Source: Nitrosomonas ureae
Lineage (GTDB): Bacteria > Pseudomonadota > Gammaproteobacteria > Burkholderiales > Nitrosomonadaceae
Direction of reading: 5' to 3'
Length of the DNA stretch: 64,000 nucleotides
NCBI RefSeq assembly: GCF_001455205.1
Contig: NZ_CP013341.1
Location: forward strand, 682,001 to 746,000
The first letter of the stretch is position 1; the number at the start of each line of letters is the position of its first letter. Shown here piece by piece: positions 1 through 9,571 of the stretch. The position numbers and the translations under genes are program-made. The notes under the pieces were generated by a model. That model was not told the origin of the DNA, searched no databases, and saw only the letters and a list, made by a program, of their open reading frames with translations.

Positions 1-237
1 AATGCCAATCCTTTTAACGGTATCCCGTTCAATCAAGAATGGATGTCTATACTCTGTATTTGCTCGACTCATATGTGCAGCTACATTTCGTATTTTTTCT
101 CCATAAGGGCGTGCCTTCTTCATACGATCCTGAGCCTTACGCATTTTTGATGCCGCAACCATCTCCATGGCACGCGTTATTTTTTGCGTATTTTTTACAC
201 TCTTTATCTTATTGCGTATTTCTCTGCTGCCAGCCAT
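1..237 (-). CDS. atpG: ATP synthase gamma subunit, N-terminal part (runs off the left edge)
   Basis: The first 79 codons of the central-stalk gamma subunit of F1. The protein starts MAGSREIRNKIKSVKNTQKI and continues with TRAMEMVAASKMRKAQ, the conserved N-terminal helix of gamma that rotates inside the alpha3beta3 ring. The ATG is at 235-237, four bases after the atpA stop, so it is translated with the operon. The rest of the gene, and presumably atpD and atpC, lies beyond position 1. Confidence 0.95.
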   Translation of the reverse strand, partial: MAGSREIRNKIKSVKNTQKITRAMEMVAASKMRKAQDRMKKARPYGEKIRNVAAHMSRANTEYRHPFLIERDTVKRIGI

Positions 238-241
238 TTGA

Positions 242-1783
242 TTAGTATGTTCCGCTTTGCTTAAATTCTAGGATTGCTGCCGTCAACTCCTTTTCAGTTT
301 CAGCATCAAGCTCTTTATTTTTCTCGACATTATCAAGAATATTTCCATGCTGGCCACGAATGTAACTTTTCAACGCTGACTCGAATGCCAAAGCGCGAGC
401 AACTTCAACATCATCGAAATAACCATTATTAATGGCAAATAAAGTAAGCGCCATTTCTGAAACGCTAAGGGTTGCATATTGAGGTTGCTTCATAAGCTCA
501 GTTGCCATTTTTCCACGCTCCAACTGCTTCCGTGTTGCCTCATCCAAATCAGATGCAAATTGAGCAAAAGCTGCTAATTCGCGATATTGTGCTAAAGCCA
601 AACGTATGCCACCACCAAGCTTCTTTATCACTTTAGTTTGTGCTGCACCACCTACACGTGAGACAGAAACACCTGCATTAATTGCCGGACGTATACCCGC
701 ATTAAACAAATCTGTCTCAAGGAAAATTTGCCCATCTGTGATAGAAATTACATTAGTTGGCACAAAGGCGGTTACGTCACCCGCTTGCGTTTCAATGATC
801 GGTAATGCCGTTAAAGAACCTGTTTTTCCTTTTACTGCGCCATTTGTTGCTTTTTCAACATAAGCCACACTCACTCTCGCCGCTCTTTCTAACAAACGTG
901 AATGAAGATAAAAAACATCGCCCGGATATGCCTCACGTCCCGGAGGCCGTCTTAAAAGTAGAGAAATCTGCCTATATGCCCACGCTTGCTTAGTTAAGTC
1001 ATCATAAACAATTAAAGCATCCTGACCTTTGTCTCGGAAATACTCACCCATAGTACAACCTGAATAAGGTGCAATAAATTGCATTGCTGCTGATTCTGAG
1101 GCTGTTGCTGCCACCACAATGGTATATTCCATTGCCCCATGTTCTTCAAGTTTACGCACCACGTTTGCAATTGATGAAGCTTTTTGTCCAATCGCAACAT
1201 AAATACAAAACATGTTTTGACCTTTTTGATTGAGGATCGCATCAATTGCAACAGCAGTCTTACCTGTTTGACGATCTCCAATGATCAATTCACGCTGTCC
1301 CCGACCAATCGGCACCATAGAATCCACAGACTTCAATCCAGTTTGCACCGGCTGATCAACAGATTGCCGCCAAATAACACCTGGCGCGATTTTCTCAATA
1401 GGTTCTGATCTGTCTGCGGTGATCGGCCCTTTTCCATCGATTGGTTGTCCTAACGCATTTACAACGCGCCCTAACAGACCCTCTCCTACCGGAACCTCAA
1501 GAATGCGTCCGGTACATTTAACTGTATCACCTTCACAAATATGCTCATAGGCACCCATAATAACTGCGCCCACCGAATCCCTTTCAAGATTTAATGCCAG
1601 ACCAAAAGTATTGCCTGGAAATTCAAGCATCTCCCCTTGCATTACATCTGACAATCCATGTATACGCACAATACCGTCTGTTACAGAGACAATAGTTCCT
1701 TGCGTACGAATCTCTGCCGTATCCGCAAGTCCCTCAATCCTTTTTTTAATCAACTCACTGATTTCGGATGGATTTAACTGCAT
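242..1783 (-). CDS. atpA: ATP synthase F1 subunit alpha
   Basis: The 513-residue alpha subunit of F1, the non-catalytic nucleotide-binding partner of beta in the alpha3beta3 hexamer. The N-terminal beta-barrel domain is followed by a P-loop GDRQTGKT near residue 170, a Walker B region (ALIVYDDLTKQAWAYRQ) and the C-terminal helical domain. Length is exactly as usual for bacterial AtpA. It lies between atpH (12-base gap) and atpG (4-base gap) in the standard operon order. No anomalies seen. Confidence 0.98.
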   Translation of the reverse strand: MQLNPSEISELIKKRIEGLADTAEIRTQGTIVSVTDGIVRIHGLSDVMQGEMLEFPGNTFGLALNLERDSVGAVIMGAYEHICEGDTVKCTGRILEVPVGEGLLGRVVNALGQPIDGKGPITADRSEPIEKIAPGVIWRQSVDQPVQTGLKSVDSMVPIGRGQRELIIGDRQTGKTAVAIDAILNQKGQNMFCIYVAIGQKASSIANVVRKLEEHGAMEYTIVVAATASESAAMQFIAPYSGCTMGEYFRDKGQDALIVYDDLTKQAWAYRQISLLLRRPPGREAYPGDVFYLHSRLLERAARVSVAYVEKATNGAVKGKTGSLTALPIIETQAGDVTAFVPTNVISITDGQIFLETDLFNAGIRPAINAGVSVSRVGGAAQTKVIKKLGGGIRLALAQYRELAAFAQFASDLDEATRKQLERGKMATELMKQPQYATLSVSEMALTLFAINNGYFDDVEVARALAFESALKSYIRGQHGNILDNVEKNKELDAETEKELTAAILEFKQSGTY

Positions 1784-1795
1784 TTAATTTAACTC

Positions 1796-2332
1796 CTAGC
1801 TTTTAAGGGCAACAGCCATGGCTTCTAGTTTTCCGCGAACTGACGCATCCAAAGTTTCATCACCAATTTCCACTTTGACGCCACCTATCAATTCCGGATC
1901 AATACTTACTTGAGCTTCTATCTTACGATTAAATTTTCGCTCTAAATTATCAATTAATTTATCAATTTGATCGTTCTGCATTTTAAATGCACTGATAATC
2001 TTTGCCTCCAAAATACCTTCATGCTGTGCTTTCAGTTGCTCAAACAGTTGACTCACTTGCGATAACAGCAGTACGCGTTTATTTTCAACCATCAACATAA
2101 TTAGATTCCGCGCCTCGGAGGGAAATTTTTTTCCACCAACATCCAGAATCAATTCACTTAACTGACTAATCGATATCCGCGGATTCCCAACAAGAAGCTT
2201 CATTTGACTATCTTCTGCTATAGAAGCAGCAAGCTGCAATATTTTTGACCATTGAGACAATTCCTTTTTTTCAACAGCAAACTTATATGCCGCCTCCGCG
2301 TACGGTCTTGCAACAGTAATTGCTTCAGCCAT
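1796..2332 (-). CDS. atpH: ATP synthase subunit delta
   Basis: The 178-residue delta (OSCP-like) subunit, which joins the top of F1 to the peripheral stalk b subunits. Visible signs are the N-terminal helical domain (AEAITVARPYAEAAYKFAVE) and the C-terminal motif DPELIGGVKVEIGDETLDAS, typical of the family. The ATG overlaps the atpF stop by one base (TAATG), which indicates translational coupling. Family and position agree, so the call is firm. Confidence 0.96.
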   Translation of the reverse strand: MAEAITVARPYAEAAYKFAVEKKELSQWSKILQLAASIAEDSQMKLLVGNPRISISQLSELILDVGGKKFPSEARNLIMLMVENKRVLLLSQVSQLFEQLKAQHEGILEAKIISAFKMQNDQIDKLIDNLERKFNRKIEAQVSIDPELIGGVKVEIGDETLDASVRGKLEAMAVALKS

Positions 2333-2805
2333 TATTTTAAATCTTCCCGTATTGCGACAAGCAGATCAGCATGCGCTTTAGCATCCACTTCGCGACGTAA
2401 AATTTTTGCCGCTCCCGCCACCGCCAATTCCGAAACTTGTTGCCTTAGCACTTCTTTTGCACTGAAAATTTCATGCTCGATATCTGCTTTAGCACCAGCC
2501 ACTATTCGATCACCTTCTTCTTTTGCAGATTTTTTTGCTTCTTCAATAATTTCTGTGGCACGTTTCTCAGCTTGAATAATTATTTCTGAGGCACGCTGCT
2601 TCGCATCTTTCAAAACATCTGAAGAACGCTGACTTGCCAATTCTAATTCGTGACGTCCACGCTCACCAGCAGCCAAGCCGTCAGCAATTGTTTTTTGTCG
2701 ATCTTCTATTGCGCGCAACAATGGCGGCCATACAAATTTAACAGTAAACCAAATGAAGACTGAAAAGGCTATCGCCTGAGAAATTAAAGTAAAGTTAATA
2801 TTCAT
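2332..2805 (-). CDS. atpF: ATP synthase F0 subunit b
   Basis: The 157-residue peripheral-stalk b subunit. One membrane span lies at the N-terminus (about residues 6-26, ISQAIAFSVFIWFTVKFVWPP). It is followed by a long charged helix rich in A, E, K and R that dimerises and reaches up to delta. Length matches proteobacterial b subunits of about 156 residues. It sits between atpE and atpH in the standard order and overlaps atpH by one base. Confidence 0.96.
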   Translation of the reverse strand: MNINFTLISQAIAFSVFIWFTVKFVWPPLLRAIEDRQKTIADGLAAGERGRHELELASQRSSDVLKDAKQRASEIIIQAEKRATEIIEEAKKSAKEEGDRIVAGAKADIEHEIFSAKEVLRQQVSELAVAGAAKILRREVDAKAHADLLVAIREDLK

Positions 2806-2845
2806 GACAAGCCTGTATTATCTGATCTAAACAGCAATGACATTA

Positions 2846-3118
2846 TTACTGAATTACTGCCAGCAATGGATTACCAAATGCAAACAACATTGCCAGACCG
2901 ACAGCAATAATAAATGACGCGTCTGTCAAACCTAACAAAAGAAATACTTTGCCCTGCAAAGTTGGAATCATTTCGGGTTGACGTGCCGCACCTTCAAGAA
3001 AGCGACTACACATAACCCCAACCCCTATACATGCACCAGCCGCACCAAGACCAATCATCAAACCGATGCCTATCCCGGTATATGCCTGAATCATTGCCAA
3101 ATACTGCAAATTCTCCAT
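2846..3118 (-). CDS. atpE: ATP synthase F0 subunit c
   Basis: The 90-residue proteolipid of the rotating c-ring. Two membrane helices are joined by the polar loop GAARQPEM, which contacts gamma and epsilon. The ion-binding carboxylate is the Asp in LLGLTDASFIIAVG of helix 2. The helix 1 glycine-rich stretch (GIGIGLMIGLGAAGACIG) is typical of packed c-rings. The absence of the polar Na+-coordinating residues around the carboxylate suggests proton coupling; this is inference from sequence. Confidence 0.97.
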   Translation of the reverse strand: MENLQYLAMIQAYTGIGIGLMIGLGAAGACIGVGVMCSRFLEGAARQPEMIPTLQGKVFLLLGLTDASFIIAVGLAMLFAFGNPLLAVIQ

Positions 3119-3168
3119 TTTAATTCCCTTCTGTAAGATTAAAAATATGCAACACTAAAAACCTAGAA

Positions 3169-3978
3169 CTAATGTGATTCATGCGCCATCGACAGATACA
3201 CAACCGTCAACATCATGAAGATAAATGCTTGCAAAGTAACAATCAAGATATGGAATATTGCCCACCCCGCACCCAATACTGCACCAAAAATTGTACCCGA
3301 TATGCCGGTTGCCGCCCACATGCCCAGCAATAGAAAAATAATTTCACCCGCATATATATTTCCGAAAAGCCGTAGAGAATGAGATAACGGTTTTGATACA
3401 TATTCAATAAAATTGAATAATAAATTCAATGGCCATAATAATGGGTTTTTTCCAAATGGCGTGCAAAAAAGCTCATGCATCCAACCACCCAACCCCTTAA
3501 CCTTTACATTAAAGAAAAGCATAAGCAACCAAATTGACAAAGCCAATGCAAAAGTTGTATTAACATCTGTTGTTGGCACTATCTTCCAATTATGCAAACC
3601 AAACGCATGTTCCATAATCCACGCCATAATATCGATGGGCAGAATATCCATGGCATTCATCATCAAAACCCACACAAAAATTGTTAATGCTGCGGGCGCG
3701 ACAAATACATGCCGGTTGCCGTGAAATGTATTCTTGACTTCATTATCAATGAACTCAACAGCCAGCTCGACAAAAGCCTGAGTCTTGGACGGCACCCCAG
3801 AGGTTGCCTTACGCACCACCAGCCATATAAACCCCAAGCTTATAACACCCAGAATAATGGATGTTACCAAAGTATCAACATGGAGAACCCAGAATGATCC
3901 TTCCCGGATTTGTGTTGTAAAATAGGTGAGATGATGCTCAATATATGACGTGGGTGTAAGTTCTGTATCTAATGCCAT
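3169..3978 (-). CDS. atpB: ATP synthase F0 subunit a
   Basis: The 269-residue membrane subunit a, which forms the proton half-channels against the c-ring. Several hydrophobic helices are visible. The essential Arg is in SKPLSHSLRLFGNIYAGE, a diagnostic family motif, and the C-terminal helix (VTLQAFIFMMLTVVYLSMAHE) is also characteristic. Length is typical. It is the second gene of the operon, 24 bases after atpI. Confidence 0.97.
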   Translation of the reverse strand: MALDTELTPTSYIEHHLTYFTTQIREGSFWVLHVDTLVTSIILGVISLGFIWLVVRKATSGVPSKTQAFVELAVEFIDNEVKNTFHGNRHVFVAPAALTIFVWVLMMNAMDILPIDIMAWIMEHAFGLHNWKIVPTTDVNTTFALALSIWLLMLFFNVKVKGLGGWMHELFCTPFGKNPLLWPLNLLFNFIEYVSKPLSHSLRLFGNIYAGEIIFLLLGMWAATGISGTIFGAVLGAGWAIFHILIVTLQAFIFMMLTVVYLSMAHESH

Positions 3979-4002
3979 GTGCTGCCTGCTTCACTTATGA
4001 AT

Positions 4003-4383
4003 TTATCTTATCTTCTTATCGTCTGCTACGAATAACACCATGCTATAAACTAAAACCATCAGAATGAATGTTCCAATAAATACAGGCGCATTAACACTTG
4101 CGTAAAACCTGAACACTATCCATAACAAACCAATTATTAATATTATTTTAACCGCTTCGGCTCTTAGCGCAGTTCTAATCGCATCGCCTGCCGTATATCC
4201 TTGATGACGCGACACAATTAACGCAAATACTGTTGAGGAAATTACGCTCACCCCCCCGCCCAGCATTGCTGAAATTGCGCCATGCTTGCCAAGTGCAAGC
4301 ATAAAGATAATTACTAGGGCAGACGTAAACAACAACTGCACAAGCAGAACAATTTTAAGCGACCTACTCTTTATCCAAGACAT
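4003..4383 (-). CDS. atpI: ATP synthase subunit I
   Basis: A 126-residue hydrophobic protein with about four membrane segments, first gene of the atp operon. AtpI is an assembly or accessory factor of F0, linked in some bacteria to c-ring assembly. The pattern GAISAMLGGGVSVISSTVFAL is typical of the proteobacterial family. Identification rests on hydropathy, size and position directly before atpB, as AtpI sequences are poorly conserved. Confidence 0.88.
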   Translation of the reverse strand: MSWIKSRSLKIVLLVQLLFTSALVIIFMLALGKHGAISAMLGGGVSVISSTVFALIVSRHQGYTAGDAIRTALRAEAVKIILIIGLLWIVFRFYASVNAPVFIGTFILMVLVYSMVLFVADDKKIR

Positions 4384-4434
4384 TCTTTATCTGCCCTTGG
4401 AACAGACAGCATATCTGCACTTAAAAAAGGCGCA

Positions 4435-4463
4435 ACTATAGCCTAATTGTCCCTGTCAGTCAA
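4435..4463 (-). promoter_or_regulatory. Sigma-70 promoter of the atp operon
   Basis: On the minus strand, TTGACT (4458-4463) and TATAGT (4435-4440) are separated by 17 bases, each one base from the -35 and -10 consensus. They lie about 50 bases upstream of the atpI ATG. No operator was recognised around it. Confidence 0.65.
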
Positions 4464-4513
4464 CGCCAACTCGCATTTAACTTCTATCTGTTGCACTTCT
4501 TTTTTTACCGGGT

Positions 4514-5716
4514 TCAAACAACAAGTCCTACGCCGCTATTCATATTTCTCAAAGATTGCCGCAATCCCTTGCCCCCCCCAATGCACATAGTGACCAGCGC
4601 ATAGCGCCCACCGGCACGCTGCAATTCATACAGCGCTTTGATTGTTAAAATACAACCTGTTGCACCTATCGGGTGACCTAATGCCACTGCCCCTCCATTC
4701 GGATTAGTTTTTCCCGGATCAAATTGCAATTCCTTTGCGACCGCACAAGCTTGTACAGCAAATGCTTCATTGGACTCAATCACATCCAGCTCTGCTAGTT
4801 TGATATTTGAACGCTGCAATGCCATTTGCACAGCGGGCACCGGCCCGATCCCCATAAATTTTGGATCTACACCGGCATGACCATAGGCAACCAAACGCGC
4901 CATTGGCTTTAAACCCCTTTTCCGTGCCACACTACTCTCCATCAAAACCACTGCAGCTGCACTATCGTTTATACCGGAGGCATTACCTGCAGTTACCGTA
5001 CCCTCTCTTTTAAAAATAGATCGAAGTTTACCTAAACTCTCTAAATTCGTATCTTCACGTGGATGCTCATCAGTATCAAAAAGAACTGTTTTTTTACCAA
5101 CAACAATTTCAACAGGCAATATTTGCTCTTTGAAGTAGCCATTATTAATCGCACTCAAGGCACGACGATGACTCTCCATTGCAAATGCATCCTGCTCTGT
5201 TCTGCTAATTCTCCATTTTTCTGCAATATTTTCAGCTGTGATCCCCATATGCACGTGATCAAATGGATCGGTAAGCGCACCGATCATCATATCCACGGCA
5301 CCTCCGTCATTCATGCGCTGCCCCCAGCGCAATGCCGGTAATAAATAACCACCTCGACTCATGGATTCCGCACCGCCCGCGACTGCCACATCAGTATCAT
5401 TGAGCATAATACTTTGGCTGGCCGAAATAATGGCTTGCAATCCGCTTCCGCACAAACGATTAACTGTCAGCGCCGAAGTATGTTGCGGCAAGCCGCCATT
5501 GATACAGGCCACACGTGCTAAATACATATCGCGCGATTCTCCGGGAATCACATTACCAAAAACCAGATGCCCAACATCATTAGGGTCAATTTTTGCCCGC
5601 AATACGGCTTCTCGCACTACTTTTGCCGCCAGATCAGCCGGAGCAATCTGTTGCAATGAACCACCATAATCACCTATGGCTGTTCGTACCCCGCTTAAAA
5701 CCACTACATCTCTCAT
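4514..5716 (-). CDS. Acetyl-CoA acetyltransferase (thiolase II family)
   Basis: A 400-residue thiolase that condenses two acetyl-CoA to acetoacetyl-CoA or performs the reverse thiolysis. The nucleophilic Cys is C89 (NRLCGSGLQAI). The other catalytic motifs are NEAFAVQ, the His in GGAVALGHPIGATG and the second Cys in MCIGGGKG. The start chosen is the ATG at 5714-5716 (MRDVVVLSG), preceded by AAGGAAAA; an in-frame upstream extension of eight codons lacks this site. It stands alone between atpI and a divergent gene, with no phaB or phaC beside it, so whether it serves polyhydroxybutyrate synthesis or fatty-acid/ketone metabolism cannot be told. Confidence 0.92.
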   Translation of the reverse strand: MRDVVVLSGVRTAIGDYGGSLQQIAPADLAAKVVREAVLRAKIDPNDVGHLVFGNVIPGESRDMYLARVACINGGLPQHTSALTVNRLCGSGLQAIISASQSIMLNDTDVAVAGGAESMSRGGYLLPALRWGQRMNDGGAVDMMIGALTDPFDHVHMGITAENIAEKWRISRTEQDAFAMESHRRALSAINNGYFKEQILPVEIVVGKKTVLFDTDEHPREDTNLESLGKLRSIFKREGTVTAGNASGINDSAAAVVLMESSVARKRGLKPMARLVAYGHAGVDPKFMGIGPVPAVQMALQRSNIKLAELDVIESNEAFAVQACAVAKELQFDPGKTNPNGGAVALGHPIGATGCILTIKALYELQRAGGRYALVTMCIGGGKGLRQSLRNMNSGVGLVV

Positions 5717-6218
5717 GAATTTTCCTTGGTTAAAACACACCCAGCAACCATAATGAGCACAACGATTATTTAGGTAACAACCCGACCCTCAATTCATTTA
5801 TGGCCAAAGATATAACTGCCGAATCAGATAAATTGTTCTCAATTCTTTAAAGAGACCACTCTATCTTTCGGATTCTCATTTCTAGCAATGATATTCAGTT
5901 TACTCATTTTTATCAGATGCTCGGCTGCTAGAATAATTTTATCCCTAATAATCATAGCAAAAGATAGCTTGTAATAATTTCAAAAATGAAACTGCAAATA
6001 CCTGGGTCGGCTTCTACTATAAAGTGGCATATTTAGCATTAATACACATATACACATGTTCTTCACGCGGCCACTGGTTTTAACTCTCATCCTAATCTAT
6101 TAATGCACATTGTATGGATTATGTCGTTTTGCCATTAATTTAACGTATCATTAGCTTCCAATAAATTAGGTATAATCAGCTTGACTCCTACGATTAATTT
6201 GCTCCAGCCCGGTTTCAC
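5717..6218. other. Intergenic region, divergent promoters expected
   Basis: About 500 bases, AT-rich, between the divergent thiolase and the secreted-protein gene. No coding frame with a convincing start or RNA gene was recognised. A TATAAT at 6171-6176 (plus), about 43 bases before the ATG of the 6219 gene, is a possible -10 box, but no good -35 was found at the right distance. Confidence 0.4.
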
Positions 6219-6563
6219 ATGAACAAAACTTTCGGAATATTCCTATTACTGATAATTGGGCTGATGGCAATGCCGCAATCAGCATTTAGTCAGCAAACCA
6301 GAAAATTTCCTGTCAATAGCCAACTGGGGAATTTAACCGCTGTTTCTTTTCCATTATTCGTCATTAATAACCAGGAAATGCAAATGGGGCCAGGCGGACA
6401 AATCCGTGGGATAGATAATTTAATCATTTTACCTAATGCCGCAAGCTATGTTGGTCTTATCCGCTATCAGTTGGATATTATGGGAAATCTTCATCGTGTT
6501 TGGATTTTGACCCCGGATGAAGTCAAGGAAGCTGAAAACCAGGGACAGCAAATACTTCGATAA
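6219..6563 (+). CDS. Small secreted protein of unknown function
   Basis: A 114-residue protein not assigned to a family. An N-terminal signal peptide is clear: MNKTF, a hydrophobic core (GIFLLLIIGLMAMP) and a probable signal peptidase I site after SAFSQ near residue 25. The mature part of about 90 residues has no cysteine and looks like a small beta-rich domain (FPLFVINNQEMQMGPGGQIR, then NLIILPNAASYVGLIRYQ). The end, VWILTPDEVKEAENQ, is helical. It lies 35 bases before miaB on the same strand and may be co-transcribed, but no functional link is evident. Confidence 0.75.
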   Translation: MNKTFGIFLLLIIGLMAMPQSAFSQQTRKFPVNSQLGNLTAVSFPLFVINNQEMQMGPGGQIRGIDNLIILPNAASYVGLIRYQLDIMGNLHRVWILTPDEVKEAENQGQQILR

Positions 6564-6598
6564 CCCCGTAACCTTTTTACATTTCAAGAGCCAAATCC

Positions 6599-7927
6599 GT
6601 GAGCAATAAACTTTATATCAAAACCTTTGGATGCCAGATGAACGAGTACGACTCGGAAAAAATGGCTGATGTGCTGCATGCCGCTTATGGCATGGAATCA
6701 ACCAATGATCCGGCTGAAGCTGATATGATTTTATTCAATACCTGCTCTGTGCGTGAGAAAGCACAAGAAAAAGTATTCCATGACCTTGGGCGGGTACGGC
6801 ACTTGAAAGAACGCAATCCTGATTTGCTAATCGGGGTCGGTGGATGTGTCGCCAGCCAGGAAGGCAAGGCGATCGTCAGCCGCGCGCCATTTGTCGATAT
6901 TGTATTTGGTCCGCAGACCTTGCACCGATTGCCGCAACTCATAGAAACTCGCAAAGCAACCGGGCGCTCGCAAGTTGATATTTCTTTTCCTGAGATAGAA
7001 AAATTCGACCACTTGCCACCTGCCCGCACCGAAGGGATCACAGCGTTTGTCTCAATCATGGAAGGCTGCAGCAAATATTGCAGCTTCTGCGTGGTTCCCT
7101 ACACGCGCGGCGAAGAAGTTTCCCGCCCGCTGGATGATGTACTGACAGAAATCGCCGTACTTGCCGATCAGGGCATTAAAGAAATCACTTTGCTGGGGCA
7201 GAATGTCAATGCTTACCTGGGGATGATGAACGATGGTGAAATTGCTGATTTCGCCTTGCTACTCGAATATCTTCATGAAATCCCGGGAATTGAGCGCATC
7301 CGCTACACAACGTCTCATCCTAAAGAGTTTACGACGCGGCTGATTCAGGCTTACAACCAGTTACCCAAATTAGTCAATCACTTGCACCTGCCGGTGCAAT
7401 CCGGCTCTGACCGGATACTGGCCGCTATGAAGCGAGGATATAGCGTATTGGAATACAAATCCATTATCAGGAAACTGCGCGCTATACGTCCAGATATTTC
7501 ATTATCATCAGATTTCATTGTTGGCTTCCCCGGAGAAACCGAGGCAGATTTCCAAGCAACGCTGAAGCTGGTCGAAGAGATGAATTTTGACGATTCATAC
7601 AGTTTCGTATACAGTCCGCGCCCCGGCACGCCCGCAGCCGACTTACCCGATGATTTGGCACAGGAAGAGAAACTGGAACGGTTACACCGTTTACAAGCAC
7701 AGTTGAGTTCGCAATCCCGCAAAATCAGCCTGCAAATGATCGGCACAGTTCAGCGAGTATTGCTGGAAGGTGCATCTAAAAAGAATCTCGATGAACTGAG
7801 CGGGCGCACGGATAACAACCGTGTCGTCAATTTAGCCGGCGATTCCGAGTTGATTGGGCAATTTGTCAATGTACGTATCACTGAAACCCGCGCGCATTCT
7901 CTGCGCGGAGATCTCGTATATGAATGA
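6599..7927 (+). CDS. miaB: tRNA-2-methylthio-N6-dimethylallyladenosine synthase
   Basis: A 442-residue radical-SAM methylthiotransferase that adds a 2-methylthio group to i6A37 of tRNAs. Domains in order: the N-terminal UPF0004 domain with three cluster-binding Cys (TFGCQMNEYDSEKM, FNTCSVREKA, GVGGCVAS), the radical-SAM core with the CxxxCxxC motif in GCSKYCSFCVVPYTRGEE near residue 160, and a C-terminal TRAM domain. The start is GTG at 6599, which places MSNKLYIKTFGCQMN in register with the family. It heads the miaB-phoH-ybeY-corC cluster. Confidence 0.97.
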   Translation: MSNKLYIKTFGCQMNEYDSEKMADVLHAAYGMESTNDPAEADMILFNTCSVREKAQEKVFHDLGRVRHLKERNPDLLIGVGGCVASQEGKAIVSRAPFVDIVFGPQTLHRLPQLIETRKATGRSQVDISFPEIEKFDHLPPARTEGITAFVSIMEGCSKYCSFCVVPYTRGEEVSRPLDDVLTEIAVLADQGIKEITLLGQNVNAYLGMMNDGEIADFALLLEYLHEIPGIERIRYTTSHPKEFTTRLIQAYNQLPKLVNHLHLPVQSGSDRILAAMKRGYSVLEYKSIIRKLRAIRPDISLSSDFIVGFPGETEADFQATLKLVEEMNFDDSYSFVYSPRPGTPAADLPDDLAQEEKLERLHRLQAQLSSQSRKISLQMIGTVQRVLLEGASKKNLDELSGRTDNNRVVNLAGDSELIGQFVNVRITETRAHSLRGDLVYE

Positions 7928-7954
7928 TCAAATATATCCTGGCATGAGTTTTAC

Positions 7955-9010
7955 TTGCAAAGTATTCCGTGCACTGCGAAAATCATCCTATCAAAACAGC
8001 ATTCTCCGACATTGAAGCCAACTCCCTTAGAAATTTCTTTTACACCCACCGATAACCAACGCCTTGCCAATTTGTGCGGTGCGCTGGATGAAAATTTAAA
8101 GCAAGTTGAAACTGCGCTGGATGTCACCATTTCTCGACGTGGCGAACACTTCAGCTTATCGGGCAAATCCGGTCAAACAAAGCTTGCGGCAAAAGTGTTG
8201 CGCAATTTTTATAATCAATCACAGCACCACTTAAGCCTGGAGCATATTCAACTCGGCTTGATCGAAGCGATGAATCCACATTACACGGCGGAAGACAACA
8301 GTGTCGCCACCGATTGTGTCGGAATCACACAACCAGCAACATCCGGACTACTGACACGCCGCAGTAATTTATATGGCCGCACACCGCGTCAGGTTCAATA
8401 CTTGCAGCAAATTCAGGAGCACGACATCACCTTCGCCATCGGTCCCGCCGGTACCGGAAAAACCTATCTAGCGGTAGCTAGCGCAGTCGATGCACTTGAA
8501 CGCGGCCTGGTATCCCGTTTGATTTTGGTTCGCCCGGCTGTTGAGGCCGGTGAGCGCTTAGGTTTTTTACCCGGCGATATGACTCAAAAAGTCGATCCGT
8601 ATTTACGTCCGCTGTATGATGCGCTATATGATTTAATGGGCTTTGATAAGACAACCAAGCACTTTGAGCGCAATACCATCGAAATCGCGCCACTGGCCTT
8701 TATGCGTGGACGCACGCTGAATCAGTCCTTCATTATTCTGGATGAAGCACAAAACACTACGCCAGAACAAATGAAAATGTTTCTAACCCGCATGGGGCTT
8801 GGCTCCAAAGCAGTCATCACTGGTGATGTCACCCAAATTGATCTGCCCAAACATCAGAAAAGCGGTTTAATCGAGGCCCAACACATCCTAAAAGACATAC
8901 GCGGCATCGCCTTTACCCATTTTCTGTCTGAAGATGTGGTAAGGCATCCGCTCGTTCAACGCATTGTCACCGCCTATGAAAAGCACGACAAACAAACCCG
9001 GCAATCCTGA
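7955..9010 (+). CDS. phoH: PhoH family ATPase (YbeZ-like)
   Basis: A 351-residue PhoH-like P-loop ATPase, in proteobacteria linked to YbeY and rRNA/RNA metabolism. Residues about 20-110 form the N-terminal extension, Walker A GPAGTGKT is at 163-170, and Walker B is in FIILDEAQNTTPEQMK. The start is uncertain. The frame opens at TTG 7955 and another TTG lies at 8012; no ATG or good ribosome binding site was found. The conserved part begins around LEISFTPTDNQRL, so at most the first 20-25 residues are in doubt. The gene overlaps ybeY. Confidence 0.92.
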   Translation: MQSIPCTAKIILSKQHSPTLKPTPLEISFTPTDNQRLANLCGALDENLKQVETALDVTISRRGEHFSLSGKSGQTKLAAKVLRNFYNQSQHHLSLEHIQLGLIEAMNPHYTAEDNSVATDCVGITQPATSGLLTRRSNLYGRTPRQVQYLQQIQEHDITFAIGPAGTGKTYLAVASAVDALERGLVSRLILVRPAVEAGERLGFLPGDMTQKVDPYLRPLYDALYDLMGFDKTTKHFERNTIEIAPLAFMRGRTLNQSFIILDEAQNTTPEQMKMFLTRMGLGSKAVITGDVTQIDLPKHQKSGLIEAQHILKDIRGIAFTHFLSEDVVRHPLVQRIVTAYEKHDKQTRQS

Positions 9011-9482
9011 TCGTTTTGTCCAGAGAACAAATTCATTCAGACTGATGGTGCAATACGCAACAGAATGCACGGCAGTACCCAGTCGACCACAATTCCGCCG
9101 TTGGACCAAAATTGCATTGATGCAAGAAGCCGAGGTTGTTTTACGACTTGTGGATGAAAAGGAAGGACGAGAACTTAATCAGCAATTTCGTAATAAAAAT
9201 TACGCCACTAATGTGCTAACCTTTGTTTATGACGATGCAGAACCTTTAACGGGCGATATCATACTATGCGCACCTGTGATCAACAAAGAGGCACAACAAC
9301 AGGACAAAAATCTAATGGCACATTACGCCCATCTAACCATTCATGGCATATTGCATTTACAAGGCTATGATCACATTGAAGATTCCGATGCTGCATGTAT
9401 GGAACAATTGGAAATACAAATACTAACCAAGCTTGGTTTTACAAATCCTTATTTAGAATATGGCAATGCAAATATCGTGTAA
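8976..9482 (+). CDS. ybeY: Endoribonuclease YbeY, rRNA maturation factor
   Basis: A single-strand endoribonuclease that acts in 16S rRNA 3'-end maturation and ribosome quality control. The zinc-binding motif is in HLTIHGILHLQGYDHIEDSD, with three His, and the family-typical QYA...PSRPQFRRW segment lies near the N-terminus. The start is unsettled. ATG 8976 gives 168 residues and overlaps phoH by 35 bases; ATG 9045 gives 145 residues but begins inside the first strand. Neither has a clear ribosome binding site. Confidence 0.92.
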   Translation: MKSTTNKPGNPDRFVQRTNSFRLMVQYATECTAVPSRPQFRRWTKIALMQEAEVVLRLVDEKEGRELNQQFRNKNYATNVLTFVYDDAEPLTGDIILCAPVINKEAQQQDKNLMAHYAHLTIHGILHLQGYDHIEDSDAACMEQLEIQILTKLGFTNPYLEYGNANIV

Positions 9483-9571
9483 TAGTCCTGTAATGCTCCT
9501 ATTCCCACGAAGCTGCCAAAGAAAATTCCTGCTTCATTTTTTTCTCACACCCACTGGATTTCAAATACATC